From CAITYL01 sp041651315 (GTDB lineage: Bacteria > Verrucomicrobiota > Lentisphaeria > Oligosphaerales > CAITYL01), in assembly GCA_041651315.1 (NCBI GenBank), contig JBAZJM010000001.1:38933-102932 (forward strand): a stretch of DNA of 64,000 bases. The letters are read 5' to 3'. Numbering within the stretch: the stretch's first letter is position 1; every line of letters starts with the position of its first letter. This document shows, in pieces, positions 57,194-64,000 of this stretch. The position numbers and the translations under genes are program-made. The notes under the pieces were generated by a model. That model ran no database searches, had not been told where the DNA came from, and saw only the letters and a program-made list of their open reading frames with translations.

Positions 57194-57689
57194 TAAGCAA
57201 CTGCGGATTCGTAGCTAGCATAGAAACGAATTTTTCAGTTACACGATAGATGTCACCAGGATTTGGTTGATGAGGATCACCACCTTCAACCTTCTCAATG
57301 TCGATTGAAGAATCATTCTCGCACAAATGGTTATAACCAAGTCCCATTCCATGTCCTGGTGAAATACACTTCCTGTCTTTCGGAGGGTTTGGACTTGAAG
57401 ACATGTAATAGTGAGTACCGGGAACTAACCGATTGAAGGTAATGCTTTCTCCCGGATTCTTTGACTTCCTACGCATCTTTCTGTAGAACGTATTGATCTG
57501 CCCATATGTAAATGGGGCCCATCCATTATCTGGAACTTTTCGCCCAGCGACTTTCAGCATGGCATTTCGATGTTTAAGGAATCGAATCACCCATTTGGCG
57601 GAAACTTCAGTTTCCGTATGGCCGAAAGTGTCCCAGTAATGACCTTTGGTTTGAAAATTTTCCGGTTTGAATTTCTTTAGTATCGACAT
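57186..57689 (-). CDS. Hypothetical protein, 167 aa
   Basis: Basic, aromatic; contains THYYMSSSPNPPKDRKC and SPGHGMGLGYNHLCE, whose His/Cys could be catalytic or metal-binding. I looked for an E2-conjugase pattern because of the neighbouring E1 and JAB genes but do not see a convincing one. ACTAAGTATAAAATATT upstream is a promoter-like stretch. Confidence 0.5.
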   Translation of the reverse strand: MSILKKFKPENFQTKGHYWDTFGHTETEVSAKWVIRFLKHRNAMLKVAGRKVPDNGWAPFTYGQINTFYRKMRRKSKNPGESITFNRLVPGTHYYMSSSPNPPKDRKCISPGHGMGLGYNHLCENDSSIDIEKVEGGDPHQPNPGDIYRVTEKFVSMLATNPQLLIR

Positions 57690-57718
57690 AATATTTTATA
57701 CTTAGTATATGACTTGAT

Positions 57719-58405
57719 TTACATGTTCATGACGAACCAAACTTTTTGAAGATTATAGAATCTGATGATATCAGGATCCTCCTCCTCTTTATCGATACCG
57801 TCGTTACTCCTTTCTATTAAAGAAACTGCTAATCTAAATCTTGGATCGTCAGGCATCCACGGTTTCATTCTATAAGATTCACTTTTATACTTATTTTCAC
57901 TATGATATTCACTGACTCGACGTTTTAGAAGTCGAAATGGGTGAAGACTGAAGTCATTGAATAATCTTTCTGCATTTCTTTTATCTTGTTTCTTAACAAC
58001 TTTTTCAACTTTCGGTAGGATATCCTTAATACGCAGCTTTACTGCTTCAATGACTAAAGCATGAGCACGAGATACGTCATCTTCCGTTAATGATCGAAGA
58101 TTATCTGCAAAATATTCCCAATTCCACATCCCTCTAATAATGAATTCTTTAAAAAGGGATTCAGGTATTCTTCCTGAAAAAACTCTGTAATAGCTACAAG
58201 CCATTCTACAGATAGTGGATGACGTTAACCCGTAAGTATTATCGATACGAGTTTGTAAGAAACCCTCAAGAGCTTCCTTCGGATCACAAATTTCACATCT
58301 TCGAAGATGAGCTTTAACCGCACCGTAATACTTATCCGAATTACTGATGAAACCTTTTACGGGGCGGGTTTTTCCTTCAACAGTTATGATGCAATCAAGA
58401 GACAT
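57719..58405 (-). CDS. Hypothetical protein, 228 aa
   Basis: Helical throughout; CEICDP pair near residue 37, a middle section RMACSYYRVFSGRIPESLF and a basic, then acidic, C-terminal third. No family recognised. Start overlaps the end of the JAB gene on the same strand. Confidence 0.5.
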   Translation of the reverse strand: MSLDCIITVEGKTRPVKGFISNSDKYYGAVKAHLRRCEICDPKEALEGFLQTRIDNTYGLTSSTICRMACSYYRVFSGRIPESLFKEFIIRGMWNWEYFADNLRSLTEDDVSRAHALVIEAVKLRIKDILPKVEKVVKKQDKRNAERLFNDFSLHPFRLLKRRVSEYHSENKYKSESYRMKPWMPDDPRFRLAVSLIERSNDGIDKEEEDPDIIRFYNLQKVWFVMNM

Positions 58406-58775
58406 CTGGATTGAAACCTGAGAGTTCTCTTAATTTTCGTATCCAATTTGGCTCTTGTGTTACGAAATCTGGTTGATAATTATCACCGATGCGTATAAGT
58501 AAGATCGTATTATTTGCACTGGTTATCCACCACTTCAGATTACGACCGAGAGCTGATTCGATAGCTGCAAAAGTCGTCACATCTTCATCGGATGGTGTCG
58601 GAATACCAAATCCAGGATGACTATGGGCAAAGCCATCTAAAATATTTCTATTATCCCAGATGATATTCCAAAGATCTCTACTATCAGGAAGATACCCACA
58701 TGATCTTCCAGGTGGTAAATGCCAATGAATTGGTTGCCCATCAAGTGAGATCAAAACTCCAGTTTCAATGCTCAT
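58395..58775 (-). CDS. JAB/JAMM-domain metalloprotease
   Basis: 126 residues. The JAMM motif is complete: an upstream Glu region (MSIETG), then HSHPGFGIPTPSDED (HxHP-x7-S-x2-D). Such proteins are deubiquitinase-like isopeptidases or Ubl-maturation enzymes. With the ThiF/E1 gene and the candidate Ubl it suggests a conjugation-deconjugation pair; JAB domains also occur in phage tail proteins. The ATG at 58775 lies at the expected start of transcription from AGTGTATAAT, so the RNA may be leaderless. Confidence 0.82.
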   Translation of the reverse strand: MSIETGVLISLDGQPIHWHLPPGRSCGYLPDSRDLWNIIWDNRNILDGFAHSHPGFGIPTPSDEDVTTFAAIESALGRNLKWWITSANNTILLIRIGDNYQPDFVTQEPNWIRKLRELSGFNPDVS

Positions 58776-58780
58776 GATCA

Positions 58781-58790
58781 ATTATACACT
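58781..58790 (-). promoter_or_regulatory. AGTGTATAAT element before the JAB gene
   Basis: On the minus strand AGTGTATAAT ends at 58781; with TATAAT as -10 (58786-58781) the expected transcription start is the A of the ATG at 58775. One of the clearest copies of the recurring AGTGTAwAtt element. Confidence 0.5.
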
Positions 58791-58792
58791 AG

Positions 58793-58972
58793 TTAGTCTA
58801 TTTCAGCCGTTTCTTCTTTTTGCTCAATGACTTTTGACGGTTGTGCAGTTTTCTTATGGAGCAAATTATCACTCGGAGTCGGTCCATGTATGAAAATGCA
58901 TGTGCCACAAAAATCTTTTGTAGCTAGAGCATCTCTCATACCATAATTTTCACCGCATCGATCACACTGCAT
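58793..58972 (-). CDS. Zinc-ribbon small protein, 59 aa
   Basis: Starts MQCDRCGENYG and has a second pair CGTC 16 residues later, a zinc ribbon, followed by a polar Lys/Glu-rich tail. Lies between the coiled-coil gene (58985) and the JAB gene on the same strand. Function unknown. Confidence 0.55.
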   Translation of the reverse strand: MQCDRCGENYGMRDALATKDFCGTCIFIHGPTPSDNLLHKKTAQPSKVIEQKEETAEID

Positions 58973-58984
58973 GTTTGTTCCTAT

Positions 58985-59980
58985 TTACCAACCAGTGTTG
59001 TCGTCGAAATCAGCTTCATCATGGAGAGGGTCATTGGCATGATCATCAACATGACGAAAAACGTGAAGAACGTGCTCTCTTTGCGCTTGTCTAATGACGC
59101 CCGGTAGAGATTCGAGAGTGAAGAACGTATCGCCGCGAATTCCGCCACCATTAAGACAAATACCGGAATCGATAATTCGAAGGGTTTGTTTATGGCAAAC
59201 ACACTCAAATCGTCTTCCATCAAGTCTGAAAGTTACGATCATCTCATCAGTCGTATGCCCTCTACGATGATCGAGATATTCAGCATTACCGATAGTTAGA
59301 GCCGCCGTAGCAGCTTGCTGAAAATCAACTCTCGCCATCTCTCGTCTACCGACAGCATTACTTAATTGTTGGACGAGTTGATTTCGTCTTTCTTCTTCAG
59401 CAAGTCGTCTAATTTCTTCTTGTCGAAGTCGTTCTATTTCAACACGACGACGTTCAGCTTCAGCTCTTTGCCAGGACTCCATCCGAAATGCGACGTCAAG
59501 AGCCGGTGTTACACCAGGAACATCTAAAATTGATTCTTTTCGATCTTGCCAAGCCTCAAGAACTTTATCTTCAGATCCAATCGGCATTTCCTCCCCAATG
59601 AAAAAGAGAGGACTTTCTGCGAAAATACGCCCTGCACGAATACGAGCAAATCTGTTGAGACCCGGATCAAGAAAATGAACTTGTTCAGATGAGCTAATTA
59701 TTTTTGTTATATCAGGATCAACACGAATCCCATCAGGGATAATTCTATCTCCAACAGTGTATCCAGTAACATGAAATCCTAAAGATTCAGTTATAATATC
59801 ATTGACAGGCTCAATCCAAGTTGCTTTTCTTGATGAAACCTTAAATTTATGCCAGCCGTGTTCAACAGGAAGTCTTCCTTCAATAAAATACTTGACAGTC
59901 TTACTGGGTAAATGTCTCCCACCAATCCATGGAAGGATTACGTGTTCGTTGCCAGTTTGAAGGTGATCTTTCCATCCCAT
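58985..59980 (-). CDS. Coiled-coil protein with beta-rich ends, 331 aa
   Basis: An N-terminal beta-rich region (about 1-140), a central Arg/Glu-rich coiled coil (about 165-215, QRAEAERRRVEIERLRQEE) and a C-terminal domain with VTFRLDGRRFECVCHKQTL, SGICLNGGG and LESLPGVIRQAQ. Family not identified. It lies just upstream, on the same strand, of the zinc-ribbon and JAB genes and may belong with them. Confidence 0.55.
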   Translation of the reverse strand: MGWKDHLQTGNEHVILPWIGGRHLPSKTVKYFIEGRLPVEHGWHKFKVSSRKATWIEPVNDIITESLGFHVTGYTVGDRIIPDGIRVDPDITKIISSSEQVHFLDPGLNRFARIRAGRIFAESPLFFIGEEMPIGSEDKVLEAWQDRKESILDVPGVTPALDVAFRMESWQRAEAERRRVEIERLRQEEIRRLAEEERRNQLVQQLSNAVGRREMARVDFQQAATAALTIGNAEYLDHRRGHTTDEMIVTFRLDGRRFECVCHKQTLRIIDSGICLNGGGIRGDTFFTLESLPGVIRQAQREHVLHVFRHVDDHANDPLHDEADFDDNTGW

Positions 59981-60032
59981 ATAAATTTATTCAATGATTA
60001 AAAGCATCTAACTAATTAGGTAAAGTACAATC

Positions 60033-60692
60033 ATGAGAATTTGCGAATGTGGGAACAAGATTCTAGACGAAATTAAGATTGATGGGAAAAGAAAAAATCT
60101 TAGAAATAGAAAAAGATGTTTAGTTTGCTGTCCTTATGGGAGTTCGCCTTATAGCGTTCGATATACAGTAGAACAACGTAGAGCTAAGAAATTAGAAAAT
60201 GGGCGAAAGAAAACTAAAAAACATTACGATAAAACTAAAAAACTTACGGGAATAGGATCAACAAACCTTAGGAGAAAACTACGGAAGTTGATACTGATCA
60301 TGAGTCTTGGGGGGAGGTGTTTATCCTGCGGTTATGGGAAAATTCTTCGTAATCTAGTTTTTCATCATTTAGATGAAAGAAAAAAGAAGATAGATCTATC
60401 AGAAAGATCCTTCCAATTCGGTTGGGAGAAAATTTGTAAAGAAACACGAAAATGTGTACTTCTTTGTCATAATTGTCATGGAGAAATTCATTCCAAAAAA
60501 CTTGAGAACGAATCTTTAGTGATCAGTTTAATGGAAGAAAAACTAGTATCTGTCAATCCAAGTCAGTTAGCACTTACTGAAAAGATATGGAATGACATTA
60601 AATTCATTGCGAGTATCGACCTGAATGATCTATCGTCGATAGCTAAATTAGTGGGCCCACTCGGGTTCGAACCGAGAACCGCCCGATTATGA
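60033..60692 (+). CDS. HNH endonuclease overlapping tRNA-Met
   Basis: 219 residues. CECGNK and CLVCCPYG at the N-terminus, a long basic middle (KKTKKHYDKTKKLTG), then an HNH-like core: CLSCGYGK, LVFHHLDERKKK and VLLCHNCHGEIH. The ends resemble the HNH protein beside tRNA-Arg. The last 14 codons run antisense through the tRNA-Met (C-terminal LGFEPRTARL is the usual product of reading a tRNA T arm), so the reading frame end may be fortuitous. Confidence 0.75.
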   Translation: MRICECGNKILDEIKIDGKRKNLRNRKRCLVCCPYGSSPYSVRYTVEQRRAKKLENGRKKTKKHYDKTKKLTGIGSTNLRRKLRKLILIMSLGGRCLSCGYGKILRNLVFHHLDERKKKIDLSERSFQFGWEKICKETRKCVLLCHNCHGEIHSKKLENESLVISLMEEKLVSVNPSQLALTEKIWNDIKFIASIDLNDLSSIAKLVGPLGFEPRTARL

Positions 60693-60725
60693 GTCGGGGG
60701 CACTTACCGATTGTGCTATAGGCCC
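60652..60725 (-). tRNA. tRNA-Met-type (anticodon CAT)
   Basis: Complete cloverleaf: acceptor GGGCCTA/TGGGCCC (one T-G pair), D arm GCAC/GTGC with GG, anticodon stem CCCGA/TCGGG and loop CTCATAA (CAT), T arm CTCGG-TTCGAAC-CCGAG, discriminator A, no encoded CCA. It lacks the C1-A72 mismatch of initiators, so elongator Met, or Ile if C34 is modified to lysidine. On the opposite strand to the overlapping HNH gene. Confidence 0.9.
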
Positions 60726-60761
60726 TGATTTCGTTCTATTCTACATTCAACAAGCTAAAAT

Positions 60762-60944
60762 TTACGAATTCATCACTTCAATCATGGAATGAAGTGGGTC
60801 ATCTTTCATTTCTTCTTCGTGTTTTTCGAAATCTGAAATGGAAAATCGCTTATTGCAAATATGACATTTTCTCCAACCAATGATCGGATCTGGGACCATT
60901 TCAAATAATGGAAAAACAATTTTTCTTGGTTTGAAGTCTGTCAT
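60762..60944 (-). CDS. Zinc-knuckle array gene A, 60 aa
   Basis: CHICNKRFS, then FEKHEEEMKDDPLH and a closing SMIEVMNS. Seventh and last (in transcription order) of a tandem array of related genes from 62098 to 60762; ATGA overlap with its neighbour. Family layout: variable N-terminus, CPVC, His, NDxxH, VMxS tail. Cys2-His-type zinc site inferred. Confidence 0.65.
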   Translation of the reverse strand: MTDFKPRKIVFPLFEMVPDPIIGWRKCHICNKRFSISDFEKHEEEMKDDPLHSMIEVMNS

Positions 60945-61102
60945 GAATCCATAATCTCATGGATTACATGAGCATTATCATTCTTTTCCATGAAATGTTC
61001 TCGTTCACAAAGAGAGGTTATTATTTCACCGCAGACAGGACATTCATATTCAATAAGATCAGCAAATGCTTTATCCCATACTGCTTGCATTGCAGGTTCC
61101 AT
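60941..61102 (-). CDS. Zinc-knuckle array gene B, 53 aa
   Basis: CPVCGEIITSLCEREHFMEK, then NDNAHVIHEIMDS. Member of the tandem array; its stop overlaps the start of gene A (ATGA) and its start is one base after the stop of gene C. Confidence 0.65.
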   Translation of the reverse strand: MEPAMQAVWDKAFADLIEYECPVCGEIITSLCEREHFMEKNDNAHVIHEIMDS

Positions 61103-61103
61103 G

Positions 61104-61292
61104 TTATGATTCCATCACCATGAGAACAGTGTGAGGATCATCATTCATCTCAGCACAGTGTTCTTTCAGTTGACGCATATCTATTGTTCTTCTGCAAACA
61201 GGACAGTCACCTAAGAAAAAGATCCCACCCTCAGGAGCTTTCATCGGTTTTAGCTCGATTAACTCGACTTTAAATCCTTTAAAGTCTGTCAT
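61104..61292 (-). CDS. Zinc-knuckle array gene C, 62 aa
   Basis: CPVCRRTIDMRQLKEHCAEM, then NDDPHTVLMVMES. Starts MTDFKGFKVELIE, similar to gene A's MTDFKPRKIVFPL, so A and C look like a recent pair. ATGA overlap with gene D. Confidence 0.65.
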   Translation of the reverse strand: MTDFKGFKVELIELKPMKAPEGGIFFLGDCPVCRRTIDMRQLKEHCAEMNDDPHTVLMVMES

Positions 61293-61471
61293 GAATTCAT
61301 GACTTCATAGAGAATATGGGCGTTATCATTCATCTCTGCGAAATGCTCTTTTAACTCATTAGCATTCATCGGCTGCTTATCGCAGACAGGACATTTCAAT
61401 AATCGAAATCCAGTTATCGGATAAGAGGTGGCAAAGTTGATTTGCTTTGCGGTAAAATTGACTTGCTTCAT
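61289..61471 (-). CDS. Zinc-knuckle array gene D, 60 aa
   Basis: CPVCDKQPMNANELKEHFAE, then NDNAHILYEVMNS. Short basic N-terminus (MKQVNFTAKQINFA). ATGA overlaps at both ends. Confidence 0.65.
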   Translation of the reverse strand: MKQVNFTAKQINFATSYPITGFRLLKCPVCDKQPMNANELKEHFAEMNDNAHILYEVMNS

Positions 61472-61710
61472 GAATTTAGGACGTCAAGAACTAAATGAGC
61501 ATCATCATTTTTTCTTAAAATATGCTTTTCTAAATCAGGTCCTAGAAGTATTTGATTGAAAACAGTTTCACCACAGACAGGACATTTACTACACGCTGAT
61601 TCTATGAGCTGTTTTTTAAAAGCATCGCTTATCGTTATACCGCGTTGCTTCATGCTTTCAGCAATTTCTTCAGCATATTTATCTAATAGCAATAACTCTG
61701 AGTTGGTCAT
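61468..61710 (-). CDS. Zinc-knuckle array gene E, 80 aa
   Basis: Longer helical N-terminus (about 35 residues) before CSKCPVCGETVF, then LEKHILRKNDDAHLVLDVLNS in two parts. Has an extra Cys before the knuckle. ATGA overlaps at both ends. Confidence 0.65.
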   Translation of the reverse strand: MTNSELLLLDKYAEEIAESMKQRGITISDAFKKQLIESACSKCPVCGETVFNQILLGPDLEKHILRKNDDAHLVLDVLNS

Positions 61711-61865
61711 GATTCCATAACTTCATATAATATGTGAGCATCGTCATTTATCTCTTCACAGTGTTTTTCAAAAGCTCCTTTACTAAGCGGGATTAGTTTT
61801 TCACAGACAGGACACTCGGTAAGTATAAGTGGTGCTTTATAATTCTGACTGAGTGGATCGATCAT
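61707..61865 (-). CDS. Zinc-knuckle array gene F, 52 aa
   Basis: CPVCEKLIPLSKGAFEKHCE, then NDDAHILYEVMES. Minimal version of the family. ATGA overlaps with genes E and G. Confidence 0.65.
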   Translation of the reverse strand: MIDPLSQNYKAPLILTECPVCEKLIPLSKGAFEKHCEEINDDAHILYEVMES

Positions 61866-62098
61866 AAACTCATAACTTCAAATACTGCGTGAGCATTATC
61901 TGTTTGTTCTGCGAGGTGACCTTCTAAAGAAAAACCTGGAAAAAATTTTATATCAATGATCGGTTCACCACAGACAGGACACTTATCGCATATTGATCTC
62001 AATACTCTCATCTCGAGAGCTGAATAATCGAAATTAACATTAAGTACCGGTTTCCTTTCCAGTTTCTGGAGAAGAATTTTCAGTTTCGGATTCACCAT
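61862..62098 (-). CDS. Zinc-knuckle array gene G, 78 aa (first gene)
   Basis: First gene of the array. Helical basic N-terminus, CDKCPVCGEPII, LEGHLAEQTDNAHAVFEVMSL. Preceded by CTGTATATTATTG (minus strand, about 62116-62104), a promoter-like element a few bases from the ATG; the array is probably one transcript from here. Confidence 0.65.
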   Translation of the reverse strand: MVNPKLKILLQKLERKPVLNVNFDYSALEMRVLRSICDKCPVCGEPIIDIKFFPGFSLEGHLAEQTDNAHAVFEVMSL

Positions 62099-62144
62099 TT
62101 AATACAATAATATACAGTAGTCGGTATGACGAAAAGGAAATACT

Positions 62145-63071
62145 ATGAAGAAAATTCAGTTTCTATGGATCTTTCTAGCCCTGTTACTTACTAGTTGTCC
62201 TAAGCCACAACCGGTTAATCCTCCAGGTCCTATGCCTGAGGTTGGCGGTTCTTCCGCTACTGGTGGTTCTTCCGCTACTGGTGGAACAACTGAAATGGGA
62301 GGATCTACTGCCACTGCGGGTGATACCTCAGTATATGAAGAACCCGTTTGCAATAGGATGCTGAAAGCAGCACCGAAAACTAAGCCGAATATGAGCGGCT
62401 GGCATCCAAATAAAGCTCGTATTGAATTTCTTCCAAAAACTAGATTCTTAACTTTAAGCTTGACTCCACATCGAGTTTTTTGGGATCCGAATAGTGTTCT
62501 ATGCTTAGACCAAGGGAATCTTGGTAGTTGCACTGGAAATGCTGTTGCTCAGGCTATTTCAACAAAGCCATTCCTCGGATTCTTAACGGAAGATGATGCG
62601 AAAAAGATCTATTCTGGCGCAACATTCCTCGATGTTAAAGAAGGACGTGGAACACTAACTTATCCACCGAATGATCCTGGTAGCTACGGGTCTTCAGCGT
62701 TAAGAAGTGCTATCAATCTATTTCCGAAACTTATCAGCGGCTATTATTCACCAACTACCATTCCGGAAATTCAAACTGCACTCCAAAAAGGGCCATGCGT
62801 TCTCGGTACTAATTGGTATACTGGAATGTTTTCAACCACGCAATGCGGTGAATTGCTACCAACCGGCGTTGTTGAAGGTGGACACGAAATTGAACTTATC
62901 GGTTGGAATGATAAATCAGATATTTATTGGATTCGAAATTCTTGGGGTGACTGGGGTGTTTGTCGTAAAAATGGTGTCGAATGCGGCTTCGGCTATATAA
63001 CTCGGGCAACTTTCCAGAAATTACTGAATGAATTTGCTGAAGTTGACTGCCCAACAGCTAATAATCAGTAA
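62145..63071 (+). CDS. Papain-like (C1-type) cysteine peptidase lipoprotein
   Basis: 308 residues. Signal peptide with lipobox LLLTSC (Cys 18), then a Gly/Ser/Thr-rich linker of about 40 residues. The peptidase domain shows LDQGNLGSCTGNAVAQAI (catalytic Cys), GGHEIELIGWND (His) and WIRNSWGDWG (Asn). It would sit on a host membrane facing the periplasm or outside. The Gly-Ser-Thr linker style is common in deltaproteobacterial lipoproteins. A strong bidirectional hairpin follows. Confidence 0.85.
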   Translation: MKKIQFLWIFLALLLTSCPKPQPVNPPGPMPEVGGSSATGGSSATGGTTEMGGSTATAGDTSVYEEPVCNRMLKAAPKTKPNMSGWHPNKARIEFLPKTRFLTLSLTPHRVFWDPNSVLCLDQGNLGSCTGNAVAQAISTKPFLGFLTEDDAKKIYSGATFLDVKEGRGTLTYPPNDPGSYGSSALRSAINLFPKLISGYYSPTTIPEIQTALQKGPCVLGTNWYTGMFSTTQCGELLPTGVVEGGHEIELIGWNDKSDIYWIRNSWGDWGVCRKNGVECGFGYITRATFQKLLNEFAEVDCPTANNQ

Positions 63072-63087
63072 CACAATAATACGAAGC

Positions 63088-63125
63088 CGTGAGGGCACTT
63101 CTCCAATAAAGAGAGTGCCCTCACG
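63088..63125. terminator. Bidirectional hairpin terminator
   Basis: The arms at 63088-63103 and 63111-63125 pair over 15 bp (CGTGAGGGCACT / AGTGCCCTCACG plus CTC/GAG) with one bulged T and a 7-nt loop. Lies between convergent genes and would stop transcripts from both sides; T-runs are weak. Confidence 0.75.
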
Positions 63126-63140
63126 CTTATGTCACGCTGA

Positions 63141-64000
63141 TCAAGCTGCCCAGGCAGGCTTTTCGAGAAGATCAGTCTTCAGAATCTTGTCGACCAGAGT
63201 AACTCGAGTCGATACGACTCTTGTTGCTGTGGTTACACCAACAGGCGTTGATGCGATGAGATTTCGAAGAATTCTCGGAATTTCATAAACATCATTGAAC
63301 GTTGTCGGTGACATCTCGAAACAAGGAATCCCAAGTTCTGTTGCTGTCTTTCGAACAGCATCACTTCTCGCATACCGGGGACTAGAAACAGGAACGAGAC
63401 CGAATGCGACCGGTGAAAGACCGGAGTTTCTAACTGCAGAAGTGAAAGTAGGGGCGCCAAGACCGTTTATCCCCATATTTCCTTCATCACCAACGAAGAT
63501 GAAAAGAACATCTTCATCAATTGCGGGTTTGTAATTCTGCAGAACTCTAACTCCGGCACCATAATCGGTTCCACCACTCGCAGTGATTCCACGGAAGGCA
63601 TTCTCGACTCCAGCAGCCGATCGATGGGGGATTTTGATTTCACGCCCGTTTGAGTTAAAAACTGAAACGTGAAGCTTATCCTCAGGGAAAGCCTGCAGGA
63701 ATTTAGCGATATAGACCTTCGCTTGAACGATTGCATTCTCCATCGAGCCAGAGATATCAACCATGAAGTAAACCCGCAGGCCCTTCATGACTTCTTCCAC
63801 AGCCTTTTGGACTGCCGTATCAGCAGCTTGATTGAGGTTATCCTTCAAAGACTGAGACTTGACACGCAGAGCAATGTTAGCAGCTCTCATATCCTTAGCC
63901 GAGGCAGCGTATCGCTCGAGGCTCTCTTTGACTTCCTTAGTCTCAATGAGACCATGGAGTTCAAGAGTAGGAGCAAGAATGGCTACATCCTTATCAGACA
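63141..64000 (-). CDS. VWA-domain protein, 5' end outside window
   Basis: The frame is open to the right edge; the first in-window ATG is at 63890, but residues upstream (LELHGLIETKEVKESLERY) look like true coding sequence, so the gene continues beyond 64000. A von Willebrand A domain starts near the ATG plus 40 residues: YFMVDISGSMENA (MIDAS DxSxS), GGTDYGAG (Thr) and IFVGDEGNMG (Asp). Metal-dependent protein binding is expected. GC-rich codons suggest good expression. Similar VWA domains occur in Ro60/TROVE-type and tellurite-type proteins; the missing part decides. Confidence 0.75.
   Translation of the reverse strand, partial: SDKDVAILAPTLELHGLIETKEVKESLERYAASAKDMRAANIALRVKSQSLKDNLNQAADTAVQKAVEEVMKGLRVYFMVDISGSMENAIVQAKVYIAKFLQAFPEDKLHVSVFNSNGREIKIPHRSAAGVENAFRGITASGGTDYGAGVRVLQNYKPAIDEDVLFIFVGDEGNMGINGLGAPTFTSAVRNSGLSPVAFGLVPVSSPRYARSDAVRKTATELGIPCFEMSPTTFNDVYEIPRILRNLIASTPVGVTTATRVVSTRVTLVDKILKTDLLEKPAWAA

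Noticed and set aside
57186..57689. E2-like conjugase for the E1/JAB/Ubl module
   Set aside because: Contains one Cys in a His-rich context but lacks an identifiable E2 pattern, so not called.
60690..60725. C-terminal part of the HNH protein reading LGFEPRTARL as a real domain
   Set aside because: This is the usual translation of a tRNA T arm in antisense, not a conserved protein motif.
1..64000. Stop-codon reassignment suggested by a phage release factor
   Set aside because: TAA, TAG and TGA all end genes at tight ATGA-type or adjacent junctions, so the standard code fits.

Overview
The window looks like an internal piece of a very large tailed-phage (jumbo phage) genome. It is packed with short, often overlapping genes on both strands, many of unknown family. 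Alongside them lie virion-type fibre and collagen-like proteins, free-standing HNH and GIY-YIG endonucleases, tRNA and tRNA-like genes, a phage-borne sigma factor and a recombination set (RecA, RuvB, RuvC, a RuvA-domain-III-like protein, half a Rad50-type ATPase). No integrase, CRISPR array or insertion sequence was seen. All three stop codons are used normally. The host cannot be named. A papain-like lipoprotein with a Thr/Gly/Ser-rich linker and an OmpA-fused substrate-binding protein point weakly to a Gram-negative, perhaps deltaproteobacterial-grade, host.

Layout. 0-6.9 kb: small unknown and zinc-binding proteins, a secreted Cys-rich protein and a small virion-like protein. 7.0-12.0 kb: a five-gene operon with two coiled-coil proteins (one membrane-anchored), a substrate-binding/OmpA fusion, an ABC permease and an ABC ATPase. 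12.0-15.8 kb: zinc-ribbon proteins, a TPM-like membrane protein and adenylosuccinate lyase. 15.9-27.8 kb: recombination and replication block with RuvB, a coiled-coil protein, a probable ssDNA-binding protein, RuvC, RecA, half-Rad50, a ferritin-like protein and a RuvA-III fusion. 27.8-34.8 kb: zinc/TM proteins, a YfbR-like nucleotidase, a MazG-like pyrophosphatase, a nitrilase, a J-domain-like protein, a histone H1-like protein and a YkgJ-type protein. 34.9-42.5 kb: adhesin, propeller and collagen-like virion genes, a holin-like protein and a metalloprotease. 42.6-52.7 kb: Hsp20, endonucleases, zinc-knuckle paralogues, a CYTH protein, a release factor decoded by a +1 frameshift, tRNA-Arg and a sigma-28-like factor. 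52.7-53.7 kb: RNA-only region with an odd tRNA, two 128-nt tRNA-like RNAs and a large folded region. 53.7-60 kb: LD-carboxypeptidase, ThiF/E1-like and JAB/JAMM proteins and a candidate ubiquitin-like protein. 60-64 kb: HNH gene, tRNA-Met, a tandem array of seven small zinc-knuckle genes, a papain-like lipoprotein and a VWA protein.

How the genes fit together. Holliday-junction processing appears largely phage-encoded: RuvB, RuvC and a RuvA-III-like RuvB partner. RecA, the probable SSB and the coiled-coil protein share a C-terminal LL-acidic tip that may hold them together. Nucleotide supply and cleansing are served by PurB, the YfbR-like and MazG-like proteins. Gene control shows recurring signatures: an AGTGTAwAtt element close to start codons, several promoters whose expected start site falls on the start codon, and several inverted repeats that hide the ribosome binding site. 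The most striking items are the frameshifted release factor, the two tRNA-like RNAs with a 60-nt structured variable region, the candidate ubiquitin-like module and the phage-borne ABC transporter operon.
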